In this document: piece by piece, positions 29,562 to 37,882 of the stretch
How positions within the stretch are numbered: position 1 is the stretch's first letter
How the letters are laid out: each line of letters opens with the position of its first letter
Assembly: GCF_019443445.1 (NCBI RefSeq)
Contig: NZ_CP080378.1
Location: 434,001-498,000 of the forward strand
From: Massilia sp. PAMC28688
GTDB lineage: Bacteria; Pseudomonadota; Gammaproteobacteria; Burkholderiales; Burkholderiaceae_D
Reading direction: 5' to 3'
Length of the DNA: 64,000 nt
Translations under genes and position numbers: made by a program
Notes under the pieces: model-generated
Database searches by the model: none
What the model was told of the DNA's origin: nothing
The model's input: only the letters and a program-made list of their open reading frames with translations

Positions 29562-30008
29562 TTACTTCTTGATGCCGGTCTGCGCGGCGAAGGTCAGCTT
29601 GTCGTAGCCGGCAATGCGGGCCGCTTCGAGCACATTGATCACCATCTGGTGCATCGCGAACTGGTCGGCGTTGACGATGACGACCGGGCTGGCGGCGGCG
29701 CCTTCGGACGGGGCGCCGGCGCTGGCCGCGCGCTTCATGTCCTCGGCCAGGTCGGCCACGCTGCGAAACGATACCGGGTTGTTGTTGATGGTGTAGTTGC
29801 CCTTGGCGTCGACGGTGATGTTCAGTTCAAATGGCTTGTCGAGCGCCTTTTCCGCGTCCGCCGTCGGCAGGGTGATCTGCAGTTCGGTGAACTTGCTGTA
29901 GGTGGTCGTCACCATCAGGAAGATCAGGATGACCAGCAAGACGTCGATGAAGGCGATCAGGTTGATCTCCGGTTCCTCGCGCTTGCGGCCACGGCGAAAG
30001 TCCATCAT
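29562..30008 (-). CDS. exbD: Biopolymer transport protein ExbD/TolR family
   Basis: A 148-aa inner-membrane protein with one N-terminal helix (INLIAFIDVLLVILIFLMVT, about 14-33) that carries the proton-pathway Asp, and a periplasmic domain ending in VNVLEAARIAGYDKLTFA. It works with ExbB to energise TonB (or a Tol-like system). Start 30008 overlaps the exbB stop; a second ATG follows at 30005. It could instead be called tolR. Placement upstream of lpxK is the standard beta-proteobacterial order. Confidence 0.9.
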   Translation of the reverse strand: MMDFRRGRKREEPEINLIAFIDVLLVILIFLMVTTTYSKFTELQITLPTADAEKALDKPFELNITVDAKGNYTINNNPVSFRSVADLAEDMKRAASAGAPSEGAAASPVVIVNADQFAMHQMVINVLEAARIAGYDKLTFAAQTGIKK

Positions 30009-30610
30009 TTGCGCGCACCGTGGACAACGTCGACGAATTTGACTGCCTGCAGTTCCATGTCGATGATGAAGCTGTCGACCAGGGCGCGGAAGTGGCGGTA
30101 GGCGACCAGCGACGGCATGGCCACGGCCAGGCCGAAGCCGGTGTTATACAGGGCTACCGAAATGCCGTGCGCCAGCTGGGCCGGATTGGTACCGGTGGCA
30201 TTCTGGGCGCCGAAAATTTCGATCATGCCGACGATGGTGCCGAACAGACCCATCAGCGGCGCCAGGGTGGCGATGGTGCCCAGGGTGGTGAGAAAGCGCT
30301 CCAGCAGGTGGGCCACGCCGCGCCCTGCTTCCTCGATCGACTCCTTCATCATTTCCCGCGGCGCTTCCACATTGCGCAGCGCGGCTGCCAGGACGGTTCC
30401 CAGCGGGGAATTGTTTGCCAGCTTCTCGACCACGTCATTGGTGATCTTGCCGTTGTGGTAGACGCGGATCACTTCGTCCAGCAACTGCTTGGGCAGCAGC
30501 TTGGAACGGCGCAGGTAGATCGAGCGCTCGATGATCAAGGCGAGGGCAATAACGGAGGCCAGGACCAGAAACCAGATTGGCCAGCCAGCAGCTTGAAGGA
30601 TGGGAAGCAA
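30005..30610 (-). CDS. exbB: Biopolymer transport protein ExbB / MotA-TolQ-ExbB channel family
   Basis: A 201-aa inner-membrane protein with three hydrophobic segments: an N-terminal helix (WPIWFLVLASVIALALIIER), then TLGTIATLAPLMGLFGTIVGMI and the SVALYNTGFGLAVAMPSLVAY helix, the conserved proton-channel motifs of the family. It pairs with the overlapping exbD gene and is probably part of one operon running to kdsB. Its promoter must lie in the DnaA-box repeat array upstream, so its expression could respond to whatever binds there (inference). Confidence 0.92.
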   Translation of the reverse strand: MLPILQAAGWPIWFLVLASVIALALIIERSIYLRRSKLLPKQLLDEVIRVYHNGKITNDVVEKLANNSPLGTVLAAALRNVEAPREMMKESIEEAGRGVAHLLERFLTTLGTIATLAPLMGLFGTIVGMIEIFGAQNATGTNPAQLAHGISVALYNTGFGLAVAMPSLVAYRHFRALVDSFIIDMELQAVKFVDVVHGARK

Positions 30611-30690
30611 AACAAACTCCTGAGTGAGGTATTACCGGATAGAACAGACCCCGGCAATGTAACGTGTTGCCAGCAACTCGGCAAGTACAG

Positions 30691-30755
30691 TTCTGCACAG
30701 CGAGTGTGGATAAGATTGTGTGCAATAACTTGGCGGCTATTTTAAGTCTTTGATT
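30691..30755. repeat. DnaA/IHF-like module 1
   Basis: Box A TTCTGCACA 30691-30699, box B TGTGGATAA (perfect DnaA box) 30705-30713, box C TGTGTGCAA 30717-30725, IHF-like TAAGTCTTTGATT 30743-30755 (perfect consensus). Confidence 0.85.
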
Positions 30756-30840
30756 CGCCAGTGAAAATTGCCGTCGCCCGAAATTTCGGCAGCACAAAAA
30801 TAATCGTTCGCCTCTTCCGGCGACCATGACGCGCGGGGAG

Positions 30841-30905
30841 TTCTGCACATCCTGTGTGGACAAGATTGTGAGCAAGCACCTGTCACAGTGCCCAAGCCAT
30901 TGATT
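30841..30905. repeat. DnaA/IHF-like module 2
   Basis: Box A TTCTGCACA 30841-30849, box B TGTGGACAA 30855-30863, box C TGTGAGCAA 30867-30875, IHF-like CAAGCCATTGATT 30893-30905 (perfect consensus). Confidence 0.85.
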
Positions 30906-30989
30906 TTGCTAGGGAAAAGTGTAGTGCCAAAAAGAAAGGCAGCACGCGCTCTGCATCGACGCAAAAAATTTGGCCCCGCTCTTGACGAC

Positions 30990-31054
30990 TTCTGCACATA
31001 TTTTGTGGACAAGTTTGTGTGCAAGGCTGCGGGGACATGCCCAAGTCCTTGAAA
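30990..31054. repeat. DnaA/IHF-like module 3
   Basis: Box A TTCTGCACA 30990-30998, box B TGTGGACAA 31004-31012, box C TGTGTGCAA 31016-31024, IHF-like CAAGTCCTTGAAA 31042-31054 (one mismatch). Confidence 0.82.
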
Positions 31055-31134
31055 TCAAAGACAATTCCCCAAGTGCACCGAACATGGGCAGCAGGGCGGT
31101 GCGGGCCGCCGTCTGCCGCATTTGCAGGCCGAGG

Positions 31135-31199
31135 TTCTGCACAGCCAATGTGGACAACTTTGTTATCAAGTGTCCCGGGGGCTGGACAAGCCCTTGTTT
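31135..31199. repeat. DnaA/IHF-like module 4
   Basis: Box A TTCTGCACA 31135-31143, box B TGTGGACAA 31149-31157, degenerate box C TGTTATCAA 31161-31169, IHF-like CAAGCCCTTGTTT 31187-31199 (one mismatch). Confidence 0.8.
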
Positions 31200-31275
31200 C
31201 TTAAGGGTTTAAAGGGATTGCTCAATCGCGCAGCAGGCTTCACTATGCCGCGCACGCCCCTCTATTTCCCCGTCC

Positions 31276-31340
31276 TTATGCACACAAAGTGTGGATAACT
31301 TTGTGGGCTATGCCTGGCGCTCTTGCCTACCGCCTTGAAT
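31276..31340. repeat. DnaA/IHF-like module 5
   Basis: Box A TTATGCACA 31276-31284 (fits TTATNCACA), box B TGTGGATAA 31290-31298 (perfect DnaA box), box C TGTGGGCTA 31302-31310, degenerate IHF-like motif TACCGCCTTGAAT 31328-31340. Confidence 0.8.
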
Positions 31341-31415
31341 TTAAAGGAATTTTCTCACTTGCTCAAAGGGGAGGCGCGAGCCGACATGGTGCGAAACGCA
31401 AACGCCCACGTGCAC

Positions 31416-31480
31416 TTATACACAACCGCTGTGGACAAGGCTGTGCGCAAGGGGTCTCTGAACAATGCAAGCCGTTGATT
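31416..31480. repeat. DnaA/IHF-like module 6
   Basis: Box A TTATACACA 31416-31424 (fits TTATNCACA), box B TGTGGACAA 31430-31438, box C TGTGCGCAA 31442-31450, IHF-like CAAGCCGTTGATT 31468-31480 (perfect consensus). Confidence 0.82.
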
Positions 31481-31547
31481 TGCCTCCAGAAATCTGTTTA
31501 GCCTATAAATCAATCGCCTGGAACGCCAAAAAGATATGAAGCATTTC

Positions 31548-31600
31548 TGTGGATAACTTTGTGAGCAACTTGACCGGACAAGTCAGATGTCCTTGATCCT
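31548..31600. repeat. DnaA/IHF-like module 7 (box A missing)
   Basis: Box B TGTGGATAA 31548-31556 (perfect DnaA box), box C TGTGAGCAA 31560-31568, IHF-like motif at 31586-31598 degenerate (GATGTCCTTGATC). No box A at the expected place. It is the module nearest xseA, with shorter spacing (118 bp) from module 6. Confidence 0.75.
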
Positions 31601-31739
31601 AAAGGCTTTTCGCCTATTGCACACGAAATACGCATCCCTGGAACTTCCTTTAAAATCAGCCACTTACAAATTTTCCTTGTCAACCGCGGCGGAGTATGAC
31701 ATAAGCATGACCGCCAAAAATTTTTGTGGACAGCTTCCC

Positions 31740-33101
31740 ATGGACACCTTGTTCGAGCCCGATCGCAGTTACCACGCACCGCCCGTTCTCACGGTCAGCG
31801 CCCTCAATGCCCAGGTGGCGCGGCTGCTCGAAAGGTCGTTCCCGCTGACGTGGATCGGCGGCGAGATTTCCAATTTCACGCGCGCCAGTTCCGGGCACTG
31901 GTACTTCACCCTGAAAGACGATGGCGCCCAGGTGCGCGCGGTCATGTTCCGCGGCAAGGCCCAGTACGCCGGCTTCATCCCGCGCGAAGGCGACAAGGTG
32001 GAAGTGCGCGCCCTCGTGACCCTGTACGGGGCGCGCGGCGACTACCAGATCAACGTGGAGGCGATCCGCCGCGCCGGCGTGGGCGCACTGTACGAAGCGT
32101 TCTTGCGGCTCAAGGAAAAGCTGACGGCGCAGGGTGTCTTCGACGCCGACCGCAAGCGTGGCCTGCCCCTGTTCCCGCGCGCGATCGGCATTGTCACCAG
32201 CGCGCAGGCGGCGGCCCTGCGCGACATCCTCACCGCCCTGAATCGGCGCGCGCCGCACGTGCGCGTGGTGCTCTACCCTGCCCCGGTCCAGGGCCAGGGC
32301 GCGGCCGAGCGGATTGCCGCCGCCATCGACACGGCTTCGCGCCGCGCCGAAGTGGACGTGCTACTGGTCTGCCGCGGCGGCGGCTCCATTGAAGACCTGT
32401 GGAGCTTTAACGAAGAAGTGGTGGCATGGGCGATTGCCGAATGCAGCATGCCGGTCATTGCGGGCGTGGGCCACGAGACCGATGTGACGATCGCCGATTT
32501 TGCCGCCGACATGCGCGCCGCCACGCCGACGGCGGCGGCCGAACTGGCGGCCACGCCGCGCGCCGACTGGATGGGATCGCTCGCAGCGGACGCCACCGAC
32601 CTGCGCCGCGCCATGCGCCGCACGCTTGGTGACGCCAGCCAGGGCCTGGACAACTGGTCGCGCCGCCTGCTCAGTCCCTCGGCCCGGATCGGCCACCGGC
32701 GCCTCGAACTGGTGGCCCTGTCGACCGCCATGACGCATGCGATGCGCGCACCCGTGCAGCGCCAGGGCTACCTGCTGGCCCAGCTGCGTGCGCGCTGGGC
32801 CAGCCACCGCCCGGACGTGCGCGCCCAGCGCACCGACGTCGCCACGCGCGAACGGCGCCTTGGCAGCGCGCTGGCACACCAGCTGGCGCGGCGCCGCCAT
32901 GCGCTCGATGCCCTGTCGGCCCAGCTGGAATTGCTCAACCCCCAGCGCACCCTCGAACGGGGCTATGCCATCGTGCGCGACAGCGCCGGCACGGTGCTGC
33001 GCGCACCGGGCCAGATCCGGGTCAACGAGACGCTGTCGGTGCGCCTGGCCGAAGGCACGGCCCAGCTTGGCGTGGCCAGCGTGCAGGGGACGCTTGAATA
33101 A
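31740..33101 (+). CDS. xseA: Exodeoxyribonuclease VII large subunit
   Basis: Cytosolic single-strand DNA exonuclease subunit, 453 aa. It has the N-terminal OB fold ([42 protein letters not shown]), the catalytic core with [29 protein letters not shown] and [17 protein letters not shown], and the long helical C-terminal domain ending [13 protein letters not shown] at 31740 puts 16 residues before the OB fold as in E. coli XseA; an ATG at 31707 is an alternative with GGAG at longer distance. It is transcribed away from exbB, across the DnaA-box array. Confidence 0.94.
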   Translation: MDTLFEPDRSYHAPPVLTVSALNAQVARLLERSFPLTWIGGEISNFTRASSGHWYFTLKDDGAQVRAVMFRGKAQYAGFIPREGDKVEVRALVTLYGARGDYQINVEAIRRAGVGALYEAFLRLKEKLTAQGVFDADRKRGLPLFPRAIGIVTSAQAAALRDILTALNRRAPHVRVVLYPAPVQGQGAAERIAAAIDTASRRAEVDVLLVCRGGGSIEDLWSFNEEVVAWAIAECSMPVIAGVGHETDVTIADFAADMRAATPTAAAELAATPRADWMGSLAADATDLRRAMRRTLGDASQGLDNWSRRLLSPSARIGHRRLELVALSTAMTHAMRAPVQRQGYLLAQLRARWASHRPDVRAQRTDVATRERRLGSALAHQLARRRHALDALSAQLELLNPQRTLERGYAIVRDSAGTVLRAPGQIRVNETLSVRLAEGTAQLGVASVQGTLE

Positions 33102-33184
33102 GCTGCAGCGAAAACGCAGACGAATTACAATAAGGGTCGTTTCCGAAGAATTAACGCTTTTCAAAAACCAACAAAGGACAAGAT

Positions 33185-33763
33185 ATGGAACATACATTGC
33201 CGCCGCTGCCGTACGCCATGGATGCACTCGCCCCCCACATCTCGCAGGAGACGCTGGAGTACCACTATGGCAAGCACCATCAGGCCTATGTGACCAACCT
33301 GAACAACCTGATCAAGGGCACCGAGTTCGAGAACATGTCCCTCGAAGAGATCATCACCAAGTCCTCGGGCGGCATCTTCAACAATGCAGCCCAGGTCTGG
33401 AACCACACCTTCTACTGGAATGGCATGAAGCCAGCCGGCGGCGGCACCCCAACGGGCGCCGTGGCTGACGCCATCAATGCCAAGTGGGGCTCGTTCGACA
33501 AGTTCAAGGAAGAATTCACCAAGTCGTGCGTGGGCAACTTCGGTTCCGGCTGGACCTGGCTGGTGAAAAAGTCCGATGGCGCCGTGGATATCGTCAACAC
33601 CTCCAACGCAGGCTGCCCGCTGACCACCGGCGACACCCCGCTGCTGACCTGCGACGTATGGGAGCACGCCTACTACATCGATTACCGCAACCTGCGCGCC
33701 AAATACGTCGAAACCTTCTGGGGCCTGGTCAACTGGGACTTCGTGAGCAAGAACTTCGCCTGA
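33185..33763 (+). CDS. sodB: Superoxide dismutase [Fe]
   Basis: Cytosolic Fe superoxide dismutase, 192 aa, same length as E. coli SodB. Metal-ligand contexts are visible: [11 protein letters not shown] (first His), NHTFYW (second His) and the [11 protein letters not shown] motif with Asp and His ligands. The G/Q pattern [13 protein letters not shown] fits the Fe rather than the Mn type. AAAGGA lies 6 nt before the ATG and a strong terminator follows. It lies 83 bp after xseA on the same strand. Confidence 0.96.
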   Translation: MEHTLPPLPYAMDALAPHISQETLEYHYGKHHQAYVTNLNNLIKGTEFENMSLEEIITKSSGGIFNNAAQVWNHTFYWNGMKPAGGGTPTGAVADAINAKWGSFDKFKEEFTKSCVGNFGSGWTWLVKKSDGAVDIVNTSNAGCPLTTGDTPLLTCDVWEHAYYIDYRNLRAKYVETFWGLVNWDFVSKNFA

Positions 33764-33782
33764 GCGCACTGCACGTTCCACC

Positions 33783-33809
33783 AAAAAGCCACCGTCCGGT
33801 GGCTTTTTT
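33783..33809 (+). terminator. Rho-independent terminator of sodB
   Basis: Hairpin GCCACC-GTCC-GGTGGC (33788-33803) followed by a run of six T, 20 bp after the sodB stop. Confidence 0.93.
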
Positions 33810-33885
33810 ATTGATGGCGCCTTTTCGCAAGGCGCTGGCACCAAATCGCAAGACCGCGCTCGCCGTGCTTGTTTATGCTCTTTTG

Positions 33886-33907
33886 CTTAACAATCCATAT
33901 TGTTAAG
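33886..33907. promoter_or_regulatory. Perfect 9-bp inverted repeat before the metalloprotease
   Basis: CTTAACAAT-ccat-ATTGTTAAG, 35 bp upstream of the protease start, in an AT-rich promoter-like stretch. The size and position suit an operator for a dimeric regulator; no regulator is assigned. Confidence 0.5.
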
Positions 33908-33942
33908 AACTACATAAATAGAAACGTATTCCGGAGACTGCC

Positions 33943-35541
33943 ATGATCCACCGCCTCACCCTTACCGCGCTGCTGCTTGCGGCCGGCGTCAACGCTGCCC
34001 AGGCCGCCGAACCATTGTTCCACCCGTCCACATTACACGCCACGCCAATGGCCGCCCCCATGGCCGGCGCGCCTTTCGCCGGCGACAGGAAAGTCAAGCA
34101 GGCCCGCCTTGGCCTGCACATGAACCCGCGCGCGGTGGCGGCAAGCGCCATCACGCTGCAGCTGCCCGGTGGCGGCAGCCTCAGCGCAAACCGGGTGGCC
34201 AGCTACGCCACCGCCAGCGGCTCGACCGTGTGGGTGGGCAAGCATGGCAGCGCCGCGCCGGGCAGTATCGAGGCGGCCGCCGAGGAAACCGTGCTCGTCG
34301 TACGCAACGGCAAGGTCACCGGCACCGTGCGCCATGACGGCAAACTGTACCGCATCCGCGCCGGCGCCGATGGCAGCCACGGCGTGGCAGAAATCGACCA
34401 GGCAGCGTTCCCGCCCGACCACGTGGAAAAGGAATACCGGCAGCAACTGAACCTGGGCAGCGAGCGCAGCCACGGCGAGACGGCGCCCCTGCCTGCCAGC
34501 ACCTTCACGCCCATGCTGCTGGCCACCCCCGTGGTGCGGGTGATGGTGCACTACACCCCGGCCGCGCGCAATACCACCAGCGACATGGCGGCGCTGATCG
34601 ACCTGGCGATTGCCGAAACCAACCAGGGTTACATCAACGCGGGCGTCAATATGCGGGTGGAACTGGCCCACGCGGCGCCCGTCAACTACACGGAAAGCGG
34701 CAGCAACAGCACCGACCGCAGCCGCTATGCGGACGTGGACGACCGCGTGATGGATGAGATCCACGGCCAGCGCAACACCTATGGTGCCGACGTCGGTGTG
34801 CTGATGACCGAGGGCAACAGTGGCTGCGGCAATGGCACCATCCACGCATCAAGCACCTCCGCCTTTGTTGCGGTCACGGCCGACTGCGCAACCGGCAATT
34901 ATTCGTTCGGCCACGAACTGGGCCACCTGTTCGGGGCCCGCCACAATCCCGAGGAAGACAGCAGCACCTCGCCCTACTCCTACGGCCACGGCTACCTCTC
35001 GCCCAACCGCGACTGGCGCACCATCATGGCCTACAACTGCAGCAACGGCTGCCCGCGCATCAACTACTGGAGCAATCCCGCCAAGACCCGCAACGGCGTG
35101 GCCATGGGCACGACCACGCGCTCGAACAATGCGCGCGTCCTCAATGAGCGGGCAGCCGTGCTGGCGGGATTTCGCGCCACGCCGGCCACGGGCACGCCGG
35201 TGTCGGTATCGAACACGGGCGACTACACGATTCCCGACAACCTGGTTGCCGGCGTCTCGAGCCCGGTTTCGGTCACCAGCGGGGGCAATGCCGGCACGGT
35301 GACGGTCACGGTCAATATCATCCACCCGTACATTGGCGACCTGGTGGTGGACCTGATCGGCCCCGATAACGCGGTGTACAACCTGCACAACCGCAGCGGC
35401 AGCAGCAGCGACAACATCCAGCGCAGCTACAGCGTGGCGGTCGGCGCCAAGCCGCGGGTGGGCACCTGGAAGCTGCGCGCCAGCGACCGCGAGGCGCGCG
35501 ACACGGGCCACATCGAGAGCTGGACCTTCAAATCGCAGTAA
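33943..35541 (+). CDS. Secreted reprolysin-like zinc metalloprotease with C-terminal P domain
   Basis: A 532-aa exported protease. A signal peptide (to about residue 24, AQAAEP) is followed by a propeptide-like region of about 180 residues, then the catalytic domain (VVRVMVHYTPAARN… onward) with the metzincin motif HELGHLFGARH (HExxHxxGxxH, about 325-335). A downstream IMAYNCSNG segment fits the Met-turn. The last 110 residues form a proprotein-convertase P/homoB domain (VSNTGDYTIPDN … IGDLVVDLIGPD … GTWKLRASD). P domains usually aid folding or substrate binding. The gene stands alone behind a 9-bp inverted repeat. Confidence 0.9.
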   Translation: MIHRLTLTALLLAAGVNAAQAAEPLFHPSTLHATPMAAPMAGAPFAGDRKVKQARLGLHMNPRAVAASAITLQLPGGGSLSANRVASYATASGSTVWVGKHGSAAPGSIEAAAEETVLVVRNGKVTGTVRHDGKLYRIRAGADGSHGVAEIDQAAFPPDHVEKEYRQQLNLGSERSHGETAPLPASTFTPMLLATPVVRVMVHYTPAARNTTSDMAALIDLAIAETNQGYINAGVNMRVELAHAAPVNYTESGSNSTDRSRYADVDDRVMDEIHGQRNTYGADVGVLMTEGNSGCGNGTIHASSTSAFVAVTADCATGNYSFGHELGHLFGARHNPEEDSSTSPYSYGHGYLSPNRDWRTIMAYNCSNGCPRINYWSNPAKTRNGVAMGTTTRSNNARVLNERAAVLAGFRATPATGTPVSVSNTGDYTIPDNLVAGVSSPVSVTSGGNAGTVTVTVNIIHPYIGDLVVDLIGPDNAVYNLHNRSGSSSDNIQRSYSVAVGAKPRVGTWKLRASDREARDTGHIESWTFKSQ

Positions 35542-35594
35542 GCGCCTCGTGTTCTCCGCGCCGCTCTTATACAATAGGCGGCGAGGAGAATGCC

Positions 35595-36281
35595 ATGTAC
35601 CGTGTAATGCTGGTGGAAGACGATATGCGCCTGGCGCAGCTGGTGACCGAATACCTGAACGGCTACGAGTTCACGGTCGATCTGGTCACGCGCGGCGACC
35701 AGGCGCTGAGCAGCTTCAAGACGCTGGCGCCCGATATCGTGGTGCTCGACCTCATGCTGCCGGGCCTGGACGGCATGGTGGTATGCCGCCAGATCCGCGA
35801 CCACAGCGATGTCCCCATCCTCATCCTCACCGCGCGCGAAGACTCGTACGATGAAGTCTCGGGCCTGGAACAGGGCGCCGACGATTTCGTCAACAAGCCG
35901 GTGCAGCCGCGCGTGCTGCTGGCGCGCCTGCGCGCCCTGCTGCGCCGCGCCCAGGGCAAGGCGGAGCCGGAAGGCCAGGGCATGGTGTTCGGCCAGCTCC
36001 ATATCGCCGTGAGCGACCGCAGCGTGACCTGGCGCGGCCAGCCCTGCGTGCTCAGCAACACCGAATACAAGCTGCTGCTGGTGCTGGCCGAATCGGCCGG
36101 ACGGGTGCTCTCGCGCGACGCGCTGCTCAAGAAAATGCGCGGGATCGAATTCGATGGCCTGGACCGCAGCATCGACAACTGCATCTCCAAGCTGCGCCGC
36201 AAGTTCGACGACGCCGACTCCGAAAAAATCAAGACGGTGTGGGGCGAAGGCTATCTGTTTTCGCCGTCGGCCTGGGGCTGA
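35595..36281 (+). CDS. rstA: Response regulator, OmpR/PhoB family (RstA-like)
   Basis: A 228-aa DNA-binding response regulator. Receiver domain at 1-115: VMLVEDD pocket, phospho-Asp in VVLDLMLPGLDG, conserved Lys in FVNKPV. Winged-helix effector at about 130-225, ending IKTVWGEGYLF. GAGGAG lies 7 nt before the ATG, and TATACAAT just before it could be a -10 box, so the leader would be very short. The cognate RstB-like kinase is 2 kb away, beyond a two-gene operon on the other strand. Confidence 0.88.
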   Translation: MYRVMLVEDDMRLAQLVTEYLNGYEFTVDLVTRGDQALSSFKTLAPDIVVLDLMLPGLDGMVVCRQIRDHSDVPILILTAREDSYDEVSGLEQGADDFVNKPVQPRVLLARLRALLRRAQGKAEPEGQGMVFGQLHIAVSDRSVTWRGQPCVLSNTEYKLLLVLAESAGRVLSRDALLKKMRGIEFDGLDRSIDNCISKLRRKFDDADSEKIKTVWGEGYLFSPSAWG

Positions 36282-36297
36282 AGGCTGCCGCCAGCGC

Positions 36298-36990
36298 TTA
36301 CTCGTAGACCGGATTGATTGCCAGCGGGGCGTTGGTGGTCACCACCTGGTTGCGGTCGGCCGGGTCGCCAAAGCGGTAATGGACAACCCTGAATCCCTGG
36401 AAGGGATCGCCCTTGAAGGCCGGGCCTTCGTACACCGGCAAGAGGGTGTCGCCCTTGCGCAGGCGCACGCCCGGATCGGCCAGGTCGGGCGCAAACACGA
36501 AGCGCACCCCCACGCAGCGCGCCGCCTTGAGGCTGGCGTCGACATGATGCTGGTAGGCCAGCGCCTGCTCGCACGCCTGGCGCAGGTCGGCCGGATCGTA
36601 CACCCCGTCCGGCCGCACCACGATCGATACGCGCGGGCGGAACAGGAACTGGCTGACCTTGCGATTCAATACCAGCGCCGCGTTCTCATCGTAGGCCGAC
36701 TTCAGGAGCGGGAACACGGTGCGGCCGGTGGCGTCGAGCGGCAGATTGAGCCTGGTGGTCTTTCCCTGCAAGGTCAGCTGCAAGCCTTCGGGCGACACGC
36801 CAGGGTCGCGCGGCATGATCTGGAAGTGGTTCTGGATCAGGTGCTTGTCCTTGCCGTACTTTTCAAACACCACCATTGCGCGGTAGGCGTCGCGGTAGCT
36901 CACCCACTGCCCTTCCACGGCCTGGCCCAGGGCGTGACCACCCATGAACAGGAGCGCGGCAAAAGCGGACAGGTGGCGGAAAGTGTGCAT
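36298..36990 (-). CDS. Exported hypothetical protein, cotranscribed with mipA-like gene
   Basis: A 230-aa protein with a signal peptide (MHTFRHLSAFAALLFMGGHALGQA). I recognise no well-characterised family. The mature part has mixed alpha/beta character with a repeated theme of basic and aromatic residues (KTTRLNLPLDATGRTVFPLLKSAYDENA is cut here), suggestive of an envelope protein of unknown function. It begins 4 bp after the MipA-like gene and so shares its mRNA. Start 36990 gives the signal peptide. Confidence 0.7.
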   Translation of the reverse strand: MHTFRHLSAFAALLFMGGHALGQAVEGQWVSYRDAYRAMVVFEKYGKDKHLIQNHFQIMPRDPGVSPEGLQLTLQGKTTRLNLPLDATGRTVFPLLKSAYDENAALVLNRKVSQFLFRPRVSIVVRPDGVYDPADLRQACEQALAYQHHVDASLKAARCVGVRFVFAPDLADPGVRLRKGDTLLPVYEGPAFKGDPFQGFRVVHYRFGDPADRNQVVTTNAPLAINPVYE

Positions 36991-36994
36991 AGAG

Positions 36995-37882
36995 TCAGAA
37001 CCGGTAAGCCAGGCCAGAAGAAACCGAAACACTGGTGGGCCGCTGAACCAGCGGGCTATGGCGGGCGTCGCCGTTGACCCGTACCACGCGCACGCTGCTG
37101 GCGAGCATCCACTGCGGCGACAGGGCCCAGTTCCAGCCCGCGCTGAGCGACACATCGCGCACGCCGCCGCCCGGTGCATAAGGGGCAAAACCGCTGCGCA
37201 TTGATTCGGCGCCGGTGACACCAAAAAAGCTGGCATTGTGCTGCCGGTTCACCAGCGTCATGCCGGCAGCCAGGGTCAGGCGATGGTGCGCCGTCAGCTC
37301 AAGGGCGGCGCGCTGCAGGCCGATGCTCCAGGCCAGTCCGTCACGGGCATTGCCGGCGCCGTACAGCACGCTGTTGGTCACACGCAGGGTCGGATTCAGA
37401 TACAGATTGGCAAACAGGCCCAGCTGGGGACGCGCAGCAATCTCGTCCATGCCGGCCAGGCCGGCCGTGCCAGGGCGCGGCAGGCCGGTCTCGCCCAGGT
37501 TCCCGAATTCATCCTGGATGCTGATCCGCCCGCCCGCCGCGGGATCGGTCACGCTGCCGACAGCCTTGCTGCCATGGCGGTCGCGCCCTGAATGCAGAGC
37601 CACCAGCGGACCGTACTCGACAGTAGGCTGGCGCGACAGGTGCATGCCCGCCATGAGACCGGACACGAATACGCCGTTACTCCACTGCAGCTGCAGCAGC
37701 GGCAAGGCCCGCACCTGGCGCTCGCGGGCGCCCAGGTACAGCGGCGCGGAGACGGCGCCCGCGCCCAGGTACAGATCGCGGCTGCCGTCCGGCATCGGAT
37801 TGATCGCCGGCGTCTGAGCGGCAACTGCGCCGCAGACGCAGGCAAGTCCTAGGGCAAGAAGCGGGGCAACAAGCGTTTTCAT
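36995..37882 (-). CDS. MipA/OmpV family outer-membrane protein
   Basis: A 295-aa beta-barrel precursor with a signal peptide (to about residue 22, VAAQ). The family pattern is seen in YLGAGAVSAPLYLGARERQVRALPLLQLQW and in the C-terminal strand VSVSSGLAYRF, which ends in Phe as barrel proteins do. MipA was named as a scaffold for murein hydrolase MltA; OmpV-type members also respond to stress. Its position between rstA- and rstB-like genes suggests it may be controlled by that system (inference). Confidence 0.88.
   Translation of the reverse strand: MKTLVAPLLALGLACVCGAVAAQTPAINPMPDGSRDLYLGAGAVSAPLYLGARERQVRALPLLQLQWSNGVFVSGLMAGMHLSRQPTVEYGPLVALHSGRDRHGSKAVGSVTDPAAGGRISIQDEFGNLGETGLPRPGTAGLAGMDEIAARPQLGLFANLYLNPTLRVTNSVLYGAGNARDGLAWSIGLQRAALELTAHHRLTLAAGMTLVNRQHNASFFGVTGAESMRSGFAPYAPGGGVRDVSLSAGWNWALSPQWMLASSVRVVRVNGDARHSPLVQRPTSVSVSSGLAYRF

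Larger units (their letters stand above)
30691..31600. repeat. Array of seven DnaA-box/IHF-like modules (putative DnaA-binding chromosomal locus)
   Basis: The 1.13-kb gap between divergent exbB and xseA holds no gene but seven diverged tandem modules, repeating every 150, 149, 145, 141, 140 and 118 bp. Each has box A (TTMTGCACA, forward), 5 nt, box B (TGTGGAYAA, i.e. DnaA box TTRTCCACA on the minus strand), 3 nt, box C (TGTGNGCAA), then at exactly 30 nt after box B a copy of AAGYCNTTGATT. Box B is a perfect DnaA box in modules 1, 5 and 7 and has one change in the rest. The distal motif matches the IHF consensus (YAANNNNTTGATW) perfectly in modules 1, 2 and 6. Module 7 lacks box A. The layout recalls E. 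coli datA and DARS loci, which pair DnaA boxes with IHF sites. The function is inferred. Confidence 0.85.

Noticed and set aside
30435..31212. Short ORFs with LST-x-VQ-like peptides in the exbB-xseA gap
   Set aside because: The shared peptide is the translation of the repeated DnaA-box modules, and the frames are not maintained between modules.
31416..31556. Array considered as the main replication origin (oriC)
   Set aside because: No dnaA, dnaN, rpmH or gidA gene is near, and no clear AT-rich 13-mer unwinding element is seen; a secondary DnaA locus fits better.
30691..31600. Array considered as a CRISPR
   Set aside because: Modules are diverged over most of their length with only short boxes conserved, the period is about 145 bp, and no cas genes are present.
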